From: a virus
IMG/VR virus record: IMGVR_UViG_3300017917_003289
Location: 1-52,195 of that record
Length of the DNA: 52,195 nucleotides
Direction: 5' to 3' (one strand)
The notes below the pieces were generated by a model. It had not been told where the DNA came from. It searched no databases and worked only from the letters and a program-made list of their open reading frames with translations. Made by a program: the position numbers and the translations under genes. Shown one piece after another: positions 1 to 4,913 of this stretch. Each line of letters opens with the position of its first letter. Position 1 is the stretch's first letter.

Positions 1-246
1 GCAGTGCCCCGATGGTTGCTCTGGCGCAGGGGTAAACGCTTGCCACCTCGGGTAGTCTGCGTATTGGTCAAGGCCAATCCCCTCCCGCTCAATGATCGGA
101 CCGCCTTGTGACCAGTCGGCTGAATAGTTTCCATCATCGGCTTCGCGCATGCCGTCGATGTAGCTCTCCAACGTGTCCGGGCTTGCGCCTTCGCACTTCG
201 CCACTGCCCAGTCAAGCGCGGCCCCTGTCAGTTCACTTGTCTTCAT
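1..246 (-). CDS. ninX: NinX-like phage protein (DUF2591), runs off the left edge
   Basis: The start is an ATG at 246, preceded by AAGGAG at a 7-base spacing. The 82 visible residues open with MKTSELTGAALDWAVAKCEG and contain an SADWSQGGPIIERE block; both are hallmarks of the DUF2591/NinX family of small phage proteins, whose function is unknown. The frame is open at base 1. Because 246 is divisible by three, it continues in frame into the protein open at 52195, where the next residues would be ALRTAIEQAEK. If the molecule is circular the product is about 187 residues, with a NinX N-terminus fused to a different C-terminal region. A palindromic operator-like site lies directly upstream of the ribosome site. 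Family call is confident; function is not known. Confidence 0.75.
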   Translation of the reverse strand, partial: MKTSELTGAALDWAVAKCEGASPDTLESYIDGMREADDGNYSADWSQGGPIIEREGIGLDQYADYPRWQAFTPAPEQPSGHC

Positions 247-258
247 GTCGTTCTCCTT

Positions 259-272
259 AATCCCATGGGATT
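259..272. promoter_or_regulatory. Palindromic operator-like site 1 (AATCCC-AT-GGGATT)
   Basis: This is a perfect 14-bp palindrome whose end abuts the AAGGAG ribosome site of the NinX-like gene. It is one of eight copies found only between 259 and 3883. It could be a DNA operator. In RNA it could also fold as a 5-bp hairpin with a CAUG loop beside the Shine-Dalgarno sequence. Confidence 0.6.
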
Positions 273-277
273 TGTTG

Positions 278-946
278 TCAGTTGTTTTTCGGGTTGTTCA
301 GTGTTAGCCATGCGCGCACGGCGGTGCGCACCTCGTCGATGCTGTCCGGCGTGTCGTTTCTATACAACGCCATGGTGTTGGTCAGGAATGCTTCCATGTC
401 CTGCAGCTCGGCCACGGTCTCGGCGCTGGGGTAGTCCACGGGCACGTCCTGTGTCATGCGGCGCAGTGCTTCCTGTGTGCGGGTGAGGCAGCTCATCAGG
501 GTTCCCATGCGTGTGGCCGAGCGCAGCCGCGGCTTGTCCACCTCGGGCAGGTCGCCGTGGATGGACTGCAGGATGAGCCGGGCGTGTTCTGGGTTGCAGC
601 GATCGCCACCTCGGTTGACTGCCTGGGTGTAGAACACCTGCTCGTTGGCCTCCTCGCGGGTGCAGCCGTGGTTGATCATGTAGGCTCTGATGAACCCGTC
701 GACGTAGTACCGCTCGTGCCTGTTGGTCGTGACCGAGTAGGTCAGTGGAGTGACCCAGAGCTCGGACTTCTGCGTGTGGTGGTTGACCACGACCTGTGCG
801 ATCTTGGTGCTGTAACTGATACCTGCAGCGGACATGGTGAATAGCTTCGAGAGCGTGCTGTGTGTGCCCACTGATTCCATGCGGCTGCCCTTGGCGGGCT
901 GGCTGCGGCCGAACTTCTCGCCGACTTTTGCGTGTGATGTGCTCAT
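278..946 (-). CDS. Hypothetical early protein, 222 residues
   Basis: I do not recognise this protein. The ATG at 946 is chosen because AAGGA lies 8-9 bases upstream; the open frame continues further upstream but would run into the neighbouring sigma-like gene. The N-terminus is polar and basic (MSTSHAKVGEKFGRSQPAKG). The middle contains a mixed aromatic and charged segment (YYVDGFIRAYMINHGCTREE) and the C-terminal half is predicted helical, with many Leu, Arg and Glu residues. There is no signal peptide or membrane segment. It sits in the early operon between the sigma-like gene and the NinX-like gene, with an operator-like palindrome immediately before its ribosome site, so it is probably co-regulated with them. 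Gene call is good; function is open. Confidence 0.75.
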   Translation of the reverse strand: MSTSHAKVGEKFGRSQPAKGSRMESVGTHSTLSKLFTMSAAGISYSTKIAQVVVNHHTQKSELWVTPLTYSVTTNRHERYYVDGFIRAYMINHGCTREEANEQVFYTQAVNRGGDRCNPEHARLILQSIHGDLPEVDKPRLRSATRMGTLMSCLTRTQEALRRMTQDVPVDYPSAETVAELQDMEAFLTNTMALYRNDTPDSIDEVRTAVRAWLTLNNPKNN

Positions 947-959
947 GGTGTGTGTCCTT

Positions 960-973
960 AATTCCGTGGGATT
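960..973. promoter_or_regulatory. Operator-like site 2 (AATTCC-GT-GGGATT, one mismatch)
   Basis: This copy has one mismatch in the left half-site. Its end runs straight into the AAGGA ribosome site of the gene starting at 946, the same arrangement as site 1. It overlaps the last codon region of the sigma-like gene. Confidence 0.55.
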
Positions 974-1412
974 AGTTGATGTCGTTGATGTCGTTGACCC
1001 CGAGTGCTCGCAGCACTCGCTTGCAGTCGCGCTCGGCCCTGCGCTCAATCTGCCGGACGCGCTCGCGTCCAACGCCTAGAGCGTCGCCGATCTCTTCGAG
1101 CGTCATGTCCATGATGTTGCGCATGTACAGCACCTGTAAGCGCCGGTGGGACATGACGTACCTGTCCGTCGCCTCTTGCAGCAGCGCGCACAGCCGCTGC
1201 GCGTCGAGCCTTCGCTCCACATCGCTGATGTCATATTCCGAGCTTGTGGGCGCAGGCAGCTCAGGCAGTGGCGGCAGGTCTTCGTCCTTGGCGTAGCCGT
1301 AGTAATAGACTGCGCTCTTGAGCTCCGACGATGCACCAGCCAGCACGCCGTAGGGCAGTGTGCGGCCACGCAAGACTCTTCCGTATGGTCGGTTGTGTGT
1401 GTCTAATCCCAT
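972..1412 (-). CDS. Sigma-70 region 4-like transcription factor
   Basis: This 146-residue protein's C-terminal third (about residues 95-137) matches sigma-70 region 4: a helix ending LYMRNIMDM, then TLEEIGDALGVGRERVRQIERRAE, the helix-turn-helix that reads the -35 element. Regions 1 and 2, needed for -10 recognition and core binding, are not visible; the first 65 residues are unlike any sigma domain I know. It is therefore more likely a sigma-like activator, appropriator or anti-sigma than a complete sigma factor. The ATG at 1412 lies inside an operator-like palindrome and is preceded by GAGGAG at 8 bases, so expression is probably controlled at that site. Its targets are unknown; early or middle phage promoters are plausible. 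Confidence 0.8.
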   Translation of the reverse strand: MGLDTHNRPYGRVLRGRTLPYGVLAGASSELKSAVYYYGYAKDEDLPPLPELPAPTSSEYDISDVERRLDAQRLCALLQEATDRYVMSHRRLQVLYMRNIMDMTLEEIGDALGVGRERVRQIERRAERDCKRVLRALGVNDINDIN

Positions 1413-1418
1413 GGGATT
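1405..1418. promoter_or_regulatory. Operator-like site 3, contains the start codon of the sigma-like gene
   Basis: This is a perfect AATCCCATGGGATT palindrome. The central ATG is the start codon of the minus-strand gene 972-1412. The palindrome also holds the TAA stop of the preceding gene (1417-1419 begins in it). In mRNA, AAUCC/GGAUU would place AUG in the loop of a small hairpin. Confidence 0.6.
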
Positions 1419-1626
1419 ACTCCTCGTGTTCAAATAGGTCTGTATAGGCATCCAGTGGGTCTGTGTCCTGGAAGTCGTTGGTGTCGGACTGCACAATGGA
1501 TGCCGCCTCGTCCTGCACCCAGAGTGAGGCCCCGGTGAGCTGGTCGGTAATCTCGTAAGCCCAGCCGTTGCCGTAGCTGTCGACGTGGTAGCGCCCGTCA
1601 ATGGTGATGAATGAGTTGGTGATCAT
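1417..1626 (-). CDS. Small acidic hypothetical protein, 69 residues
   Basis: The start is an ATG at 1626 whose ATGA overlaps the stop of the upstream zinc-ribbon gene, which suggests translational coupling. The protein begins MITNSFITIDGRYHVDSYGN and reads like a small beta-rich domain. The tail is strongly acidic and ends DLFEHEE. There is no membrane segment or known motif. It lies between the zinc-ribbon gene and the sigma-like gene in the early operon, and its stop codon sits in operator-like site 3. I do not recognise a family. Confidence 0.7.
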   Translation of the reverse strand: MITNSFITIDGRYHVDSYGNGWAYEITDQLTGASLWVQDEAASIVQSDTNDFQDTDPLDAYTDLFEHEE

Positions 1627-1841
1627 CGGTTGCCCCTGTGTGATGAGTTGAGACCTTGGAGCAGGCTGTAGTCCGTGACCACGATGTAGTTGGACTTGGG
1701 CATCGGCACGATGGTGTGCCGTGTGGAGCGGGCTGCTGATTCTCCGCAGGGCAGGCAGGTGTGCTTGCCAGCACGTTCCCATCGAAGGGTCGACACTGGG
1801 TCGCCGCAAGTAACGCAGCGGTATGCGCGTGATGTAGCCAT
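1623..1841 (-). CDS. Small zinc-ribbon protein
   Basis: This 72-residue protein has two CxxC knuckles (CVTCGDP near residue 10 and CLPCGES near residue 30) spaced as in a single zinc ribbon. It is followed by a short basic stretch and a Ser/Arg-rich tail. The ATG at 1841 is chosen because TGAGG lies about 7 bases before it; an in-frame ATG at 1853 is also possible but has no clear ribosome site. It is the first gene after the host-like promoter at 1949-1977 and overlaps the next gene by ATGA. It probably binds nucleic acid or RNA polymerase; this is inferred only from the zinc ribbon and the context. Confidence 0.7.
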   Translation of the reverse strand: MATSRAYRCVTCGDPVSTLRWERAGKHTCLPCGESAARSTRHTIVPMPKSNYIVVTDYSLLQGLNSSHRGNR

Positions 1842-1882
1842 GATGAACCTCATGAGGTTGGTGAGTTAACAAGTGAGTGGCT

Positions 1883-1896
1883 AATCCCGTGGGATT
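1883..1896. promoter_or_regulatory. Operator-like site 4 (within 18-bp palindrome 1881-1898)
   Basis: AATCCCGTGGGATT is extended by CTA/TAG on the flanks, making it the best-preserved copy. It lies about 45 bases downstream of the predicted start of transcription from the early promoter and upstream of the zinc-ribbon gene, where bound protein would act as a roadblock or repressor. Confidence 0.6.
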
Positions 1897-1948
1897 AGAC
1901 CGGGCTGAGAGAAGAGAACCCGAAGGCGCTCTCCAACTCAGTGAATAT

Positions 1949-1977
1949 ATTGTACCAGATTACCCGTGGTTTGTCAA
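1949..1977 (-). promoter_or_regulatory. Strong host-type promoter for the early operon
   Basis: On the minus strand TTGACA (1977-1972, perfect consensus) is followed by a 17-bp spacer and TACAAT (1954-1949, one mismatch). Transcription would start near 1942 and read the zinc-ribbon gene, the sigma-like gene and onward through the left edge. The -35 element lies inside the end of the RHH gene. Confidence 0.7.
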
Positions 1978-2430
1978 GTCAGGCGACTCAGCAGTGCCTG
2001 TCAGCGCGCGGTACTGCAGGTCTGCCCGGAGTCGCTGCAGCTTCGTCGCGTGGGCTTCGCTGTGCCACGGCAGCACGGGGTTGTACTCGCCACCCTTCGC
2101 GACCTCAACGCACGCAGTCTCGATGAACTCGGTCGATACGCCCAGCTCTCTGGCGGTCTGCACCTTTGACAGCCCACGCAGCGCGAGGCCTCTTGCCTTT
2201 GCAACAATAAGCCTGTAATTTACTGAGCCGTCTTCCAGCCTTGGTAGCTCAGGTGCAGGTGCAGGGGATGCAACGGGTGCAGGCTCTGCAACATCCAGCA
2301 GCCCGCGGTCGCGCGCGGCGGTCTTCAGCATACGCCGAATAAGGCTGGACAGCGGCAGGTACTCAAGCTCAGCGAGGGCAGCGAATAGTGCGTGATCTTC
2401 GTCGGAAACGCGGAAATTGATGACTTTCAT
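1960..2430 (-). CDS. Ribbon-helix-helix candidate repressor
   Basis: This 156-residue protein has an N-terminal block of residues 1-45 (MKVINFRVSDEDHALFAALA, then LSSLIRRMLKTAA) that fits a ribbon-helix-helix DNA-binding fold: a short beta strand followed by two helices. A Pro/Ala-rich linker (about 50-65) joins a second helical domain containing a possible helix-turn-helix (SKVQTARELGVSTEFIETAC, about 92-111). ATG 2430 has GGAG upstream. It is transcribed separately, upstream of the early promoter, with operator-like sites on both sides (1883-1896 and 2556-2569). It is the best candidate in the window to bind the repeated palindrome and to control itself. The binding specificity is inference. 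Confidence 0.65.
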   Translation of the reverse strand: MKVINFRVSDEDHALFAALAELEYLPLSSLIRRMLKTAARDRGLLDVAEPAPVASPAPAPELPRLEDGSVNYRLIVAKARGLALRGLSKVQTARELGVSTEFIETACVEVAKGGEYNPVLPWHSEAHATKLQRLRADLQYRALTGTAESPDLTNHG

Positions 2431-2463
2431 CGAAAAAGCTCCAAAAAGTGTATGTGGAACTAC

Positions 2464-2492
2464 AGTATAACTGCTGCTACTCTGCTTCTCCA
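2464..2492 (-). promoter_or_regulatory. Weak candidate promoter of the RHH gene
   Basis: TATACT (2469-2464) lies 17 bp after TGGAGA (2492-2487), 34 bases before the RHH start codon. The -10 is good but the -35 is poor. The nearest palindrome is about 65 bases further upstream. Confidence 0.3.
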
Positions 2493-2555
2493 GATAAAGC
2501 CTAAAAAAGATAAGTGCTTTACACATTCGCGCCTGCTAAAGCGGCTTTTTGTGCA

Positions 2556-2569
2556 AATCCCACGGGATT
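2556..2569. promoter_or_regulatory. Operator-like site 5 (AATCCC-AC-GGGATT)
   Basis: This copy lies upstream of the RHH gene, about 64 bases beyond its candidate -35, and sits between two CTGCTAAAG repeats. Confidence 0.55.
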
Positions 2570-2618
2570 AGCTGCTAAAGTGGCCCGGAAATACTTGACT
2601 TTAGTGTGTGGGTATGCG

Positions 2619-2827
2619 CGTAAGTCGTTGATTTTAAAGGGATTAGTCGATTAGCACGTAGTTTGGAGATAAGAGAGAGTCTGGAGGGGGAAGGGGATGC
2701 TGGTCGAAACGGTTTTGGCCAGACCCGTTTTTTTCCAGGGGTTGCTCTATTATTTTACTAACTAATCTACTAAACAATATATATATACCCCCCTATGCCC
2801 GTTCTACGGCCGTAAGTCGTTGATTTT
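2619..2827. repeat. 17-bp direct repeat pair
   Basis: CGTAAGTCGTTGATTTT occurs at 2619-2635 and again at 2811-2827, separated by the AT-rich tract. Both copies are in the same orientation. Confidence 0.6.
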
Positions 2828-2838
2828 GCAGGCTTTTT

Positions 2839-2852
2839 AATCCCACGGGATT
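2839..2852. promoter_or_regulatory. Operator-like site 6 (AATCCC-AC-GGGATT)
   Basis: This copy lies 12 bases after the second 17-bp repeat, inside the gene-free region and away from any start codon. That position favours a DNA-level role over a purely translational one. Confidence 0.55.
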
Positions 2853-2961
2853 ACCCGCAATTTACAAATCTTTAGCAGCAATTTCGGAATGGCTCAACCA
2901 TGCGGGTTACAGCTGCTAAAGCCATCATTTTTATAACGATCGCAGGGGGGGTATGTCGTCG

Positions 2962-2989
2962 GTCGTTTGTCGTTTGTCGTTTGTCGTTT
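2962..2989. repeat. Four tandem heptamers GTCGTTT
   Basis: Four perfect consecutive copies of GTCGTTT are followed 12 bases later by operator-like site 7. Short tandem heptamers of this kind are typical of origins or of slippage-prone control sequences. Confidence 0.6.
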
Positions 2990-3000
2990 ATCTGTCGGCT

Positions 3001-3014
3001 AATCCCGTGGGATT
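3001..3014. promoter_or_regulatory. Operator-like site 7 (AATCCC-GT-GGGATT)
   Basis: This copy sits at the right end of the repeat-rich region, directly after the heptamer array. Confidence 0.55.
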
Positions 3015-3045
3015 GCGCGCAGCCCGTCGCACACCGCGGCCAGCC

Positions 3046-3077
3046 TGATAGTAGGTTGCACGCTACGTGATAGTAGT
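3046..3077 (-). repeat. CCTACTATCA element (copy 1) and a degenerate neighbour
   Basis: On the minus strand CCTACTATCA occupies 3055-3046; ACTACTATCA follows at 3077-3068. The same element recurs at 3903-3894, 4014-4005 and 4764-4755, always in intergenic DNA of this left arm. Confidence 0.45.
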
Positions 3078-3093
3078 GATGATAGTTTTTGCG

Positions 3094-3120
3094 AAAAAAA
3101 GCCCCGGCTGGGCCGGGGCT
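3094..3120 (-). terminator. Rho-independent terminator after the 210-residue gene
   Basis: Read on the minus strand, AGCCCCGGC pairs with GCCGGGGCT (9-bp stem, 3-base loop) and is followed by a run of seven T. It lies just after the stop of the gene at 3136-3768 and separates that unit from the origin-like region. Confidence 0.85.
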
Positions 3121-3135
3121 GGTGGGTGGCTTGGG

Positions 3136-3768
3136 TTAAGCGCTGGCGCTGCCCTTGATCTTGCGCCCTTGGGTGGCCTTGTCCAGGCGGTACCCCATCT
3201 CGATCAGTCGCGCGGTGATGCGGCCATGGTAAACGGCATCCGTCAAGTATTCCTCCAGATTGTCAAGCCAGGCGGAAAACGCGTCAATTTCGGTTTTGAC
3301 ATCCGGCGCCGGGTCGGCGTTTTTGGGCGCGGCGGGTTTGCGGCCAGCGCCGGCTTTGCGGCCGAGTCCGTGCACTTCGCGCACCTGCTTCGCGGCGTCA
3401 CGCATGGCATGCTTCGGCATGGCCACGGCTTCGGCGGCGGTGATGTGCTGCTCGATTTTCTTGCCATCCTTGCCCATGGCGTCAACGGTGACCGGGGTTT
3501 GTGCGGCGGCCAGTAGCGTCAGCGCGTCCTTGAAAAGCGCTTTTACATTGTGACCTGCGGCCTTGAAGTCGTCCGCGTAAAGCGCGCACACCGACTCGAT
3601 CCGTTCGCCCATGGGCTGGGCCGGGTTCAGTTGACCGGCGGCGGCTTGCGCGGCTTCTTTGCACAGGGCCAGCATGGATGCTGCTGCGCGGCCGGCCTTG
3701 TTGATGAGGGCGCCCACGGTGGCGTCACGGTGGCCGAGTACGGCCGCTTGGGTTTGGGTTGCTTTCAT
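3136..3768 (-). CDS. Hypothetical helical early protein, 210 residues
   Basis: I do not recognise this protein. It is Ala-, Lys- and Gln-rich and predicted almost fully helical through residue 130. A basic linker (GRKAGAGRKPAAPKNADPAP, about 135-155) precedes a C-terminal helical segment ending in a basic tail. The composition suggests a DNA- or protein-binding scaffold. It is a monocistronic unit: it has its own promoter (3836-3864), an operator-like site just upstream and a terminator just downstream. That independent, apparently repressible control suggests a product needed at a defined time, such as immediate early. No function is assigned. Confidence 0.75.
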   Translation of the reverse strand: MKATQTQAAVLGHRDATVGALINKAGRAAASMLALCKEAAQAAAGQLNPAQPMGERIESVCALYADDFKAAGHNVKALFKDALTLLAAAQTPVTVDAMGKDGKKIEQHITAAEAVAMPKHAMRDAAKQVREVHGLGRKAGAGRKPAAPKNADPAPDVKTEIDAFSAWLDNLEEYLTDAVYHGRITARLIEMGYRLDKATQGRKIKGSASA

Positions 3769-3835
3769 GTTGCTTTACCTTTCCTTGATCCCGGAAACCG
3801 CCGGGTCGGTATGGCATCTCGCTGCCATGGAATCT

Positions 3836-3864
3836 ATTATACATCATCCAGCGGGCAAGTCCAC
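3836..3864 (-). promoter_or_regulatory. Promoter of the 210-residue gene, GTGGAC-N17-TATAAT
   Basis: A perfect TATAAT (3841-3836) lies 17 bp from GTGGAC (3864-3859). The -35 region reads TAAATTGTGGACTT and closely matches the promoter at 4697-4725 (AAACTGTGGATTT). It is not a consensus TTGACA, so an activator or the phage sigma-like factor may help. Confidence 0.55.
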
Positions 3865-3869
3865 AATTT

Positions 3870-3883
3870 AATCCCACGGGATT
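3870..3883. promoter_or_regulatory. Operator-like site 8 (AATCCC-AC-GGGATT)
   Basis: This copy abuts the -35 side of the promoter at 3836-3864. A bound protein here could repress or, from this upstream position, activate. Confidence 0.6.
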
Positions 3884-3885
3884 GG

Positions 3886-4014
3886 CCCGGGCATGATAGT
3901 AGGCGGCGGGGCATGGGCGTCCGTCTGGTGACGTGGCCATGTTGCGCGCAGGTCGTCGCATGGTGGGGCCAGCACAGGCTGGCACGGCTGTCAAGCCCCG
4001 GGCATGATAGTAGG
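3886..4014 (-). repeat. 18-bp direct repeat carrying the CCTACTATCA element (copies 2 and 3)
   Basis: The minus-strand reading is CCTACTATCATGCCCGGG at 3903-3886 and 4014-3997, identical over 18 bp and 111 bp apart. A fourth, shorter match (CCTACTATCATCCCC) lies at 4764-4750. Confidence 0.6.
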
Positions 4015-4026
4015 AAGGTTGGGCAA

Positions 4027-4049
4027 AAGAAAAAGCCCCCGAAGGGGCT
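4027..4049 (-). terminator. Rho-independent terminator after the 165- and 32-residue genes
   Basis: On the minus strand AGCCCC-TTC-GGGGGCT is followed by TTTTTCTTTT. It begins 5 bases after the stop codon of the small membrane ORF, which supports that ORF being the last gene of its unit. Confidence 0.85.
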
Positions 4050-4053
4050 GGTG

Positions 4054-4152
4054 TCAGGGCTTCATCACGAACGCAAAATACAGGATGAAGGGCAGCGCGA
4101 AAAGGGCAGCAGCCACTGCTGCCCTCGCGAGATCAATCGCAAACGATTTCAT
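4054..4152 (-). CDS. Tiny membrane protein, 32 residues
   Basis: The sequence opens MKSFAIDLARAAVAAALFAL, then runs through PFILYFAFV to a short basic end: one hydrophobic helix from about residue 10 to 29. The ATG at 4152 overlaps the end of the gene at 4133 and has AGGTGG 6 bases upstream. The terminator follows the stop directly. Ribosome site, membrane helix and placement make a real gene likely. The function is unknown; small single-pass phage proteins often act on the host membrane or as exclusion or lysis modulators. Confidence 0.6.
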   Translation of the reverse strand: MKSFAIDLARAAVAAALFALPFILYFAFVMKP

Positions 4153-4630
4153 ACTGGGCCACCTCTTCGAGTTTTGTACCGACCTGCACTTTGCGGCATG
4201 ATGTTGCCGCTTCAGAGATGTTGGCCACGAACTTCAGGTTCACGGTCACGCCAGCGACATTTTGGCTGAAGCGGAACACGCGCTGGCTCGACCAGTCGCT
4301 GGCATAGTCCTTGGTGCTGATGGCCTCGAACCCACAGGCCATGGCGCGCTCGATCAGGTCAACGATCTTGCCGGTCTTCAGGCTGTCCACGTAACCCTCG
4401 AGGGCGATGTCGATCTCAGGGTCGTTGTATGTGAACGCGGCGATGTTCGACCAGCGAGTGAACTCGATCTCGCTGGCATAGTCCGCGACCATGTTGGCCA
4501 CGTGAATGGCAGCGCGCATGACGGGCGCGAGTTTTTGCAGGCGCGCGACGTCGCGCTTTGCGTCAGCGAGTTGCTCGCGACGAGTGGCCACCAGTTTGGT
4601 GTGGGAAAAGGTAGATGCTTTGCGTGCCAT
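4133..4630 (-). CDS. Hypothetical early protein, 165 residues
   Basis: I do not recognise this protein. It starts MARKASTFSHTKLVATRREQ and the first 45 residues are a basic helix rich in Arg and Lys. The remainder is mixed alpha/beta with a short beta-rich stretch (RVFRFSQNVAGVTVNLKFVA, about 117-136). There is no signal or membrane segment. It is the minus-strand gene nearest the divergent control region, and together with the overlapping 32-residue ORF it forms a unit with promoter at 4697-4725 and terminator at 4027-4049. It is probably among the first genes expressed; the function is open. Confidence 0.75.
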   Translation of the reverse strand: MARKASTFSHTKLVATRREQLADAKRDVARLQKLAPVMRAAIHVANMVADYASEIEFTRWSNIAAFTYNDPEIDIALEGYVDSLKTGKIVDLIERAMACGFEAISTKDYASDWSSQRVFRFSQNVAGVTVNLKFVANISEAATSCRKVQVGTKLEEVAQYEIVCD

Positions 4631-4696
4631 GTTGGCCTCCAGTAAGTAAGTCCCCAGATCGCTGGGCCGTCATGCCGTTTTGTTTGGCATGGGTGA

Positions 4697-4725
4697 ATTA
4701 TACCGTGAATTGCGATTAAATCCAC
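4697..4725 (-). promoter_or_regulatory. Promoter of the 165-residue gene, GTGGAT-N17-TATAAT
   Basis: A perfect TATAAT (4702-4697) lies 17 bp from GTGGAT (4725-4720). The -35 surroundings are shared with the promoter at 3836-3864. The predicted start of transcription is about 60 bases before the gene. Confidence 0.55.
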
Positions 4726-4754
4726 AGTTTAAACTTAATGAGCGCGGCTGGGGA

Positions 4755-4764
4755 TGATAGTAGG
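4755..4764 (-). repeat. CCTACTATCA element (copy 4)
   Basis: The minus-strand reading is CCTACTATCATCCCC over 4764-4750. It lies about 30 bp upstream of the -35 of the promoter at 4697-4725, where an upstream activator site would be expected. Confidence 0.45.
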
Positions 4765-4883
4765 GCCCCCCACAGGACCCCCATGGGGGTACCCCCCGCC
4801 CCCCATCCAATATGGGGCACTCTCACAACAAGGCCAATTTTTTAGGTTCCAACATCTGTACGACAAACTCGGAATTTATTAAG

Positions 4884-4913
4884 TTTACAGTCGGCCCCAG
4901 GTATGTTTACAAT
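4884..4913 (+). promoter_or_regulatory. Candidate late-operon promoter
   Basis: TTTACA (4884-4889), an 18-bp spacer and TACAAT (4908-4913) form a host-type promoter with one mismatch in each hexamer. It would start transcription near 4920, ahead of the terminase genes. Confidence 0.5.

Larger units (their letters stand above)
2533..2921. repeat. Iteron-like 9-mers CTGCTAAAG
   Basis: Exact copies lie at 2533-2541, 2572-2580 and 2913-2921 on the plus strand and one inverted copy at 2870-2878. They bracket the AT-rich tract and two palindromes. They are candidate binding sites for a replication initiator or a host factor. Confidence 0.5.
2431..3093. other. Gene-free, repeat-rich region; candidate replication origin and control region
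   Basis: No convincing gene lies in this stretch. It holds three operator-like palindromes, four exact CTGCTAAAG 9-mers (three direct, one inverted), two copies of a 17-bp repeat (CGTAAGTCGTTGATTTT at 2619 and 2811), four tandem GTCGTTT heptamers at 2962-2989, and an AT-rich tract (about 2746-2787) with ATATATATA. Direct repeats beside an AT-rich stretch are the usual form of an iteron origin. The region sits between early genes, on the opposite side of the genome from the structural genes. Function is inferred from architecture only. Confidence 0.5.
3769..4026. other. Intergenic control region with repeats
   Basis: No gene is seen here. It contains the promoter of the downstream gene (3836-3864), operator-like site 8 (3870-3883), and an 18-bp direct repeat, CCCGGGCATGATAGTAGG, at 3886-3903 and 3997-4014. 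A small hairpin GCCAGC-ACAG-GCTGGC (3968-3983) lies between the repeats. There is no T run after that hairpin, so it is probably not a terminator. Confidence 0.55.

Noticed and set aside
1960-2430. Possibility that the RHH protein is a lysogeny repressor
   Set aside because: No integrase, excisionase, partition genes or cI/Cro pair are visible; a lytic regulator is simpler.
2962-2989. CRISPR-like repeat
   Set aside because: The heptamers are tandem without spacers; no cas genes apart from a Cas4-like nuclease that belongs to the replication module.
4777-4790. Palindrome ACCCCCATGGGGGT as a ninth operator
   Set aside because: Half-site ACCCCC differs from AATCCC in several bases; it sits in a C/G-rich tract where palindromes arise easily.
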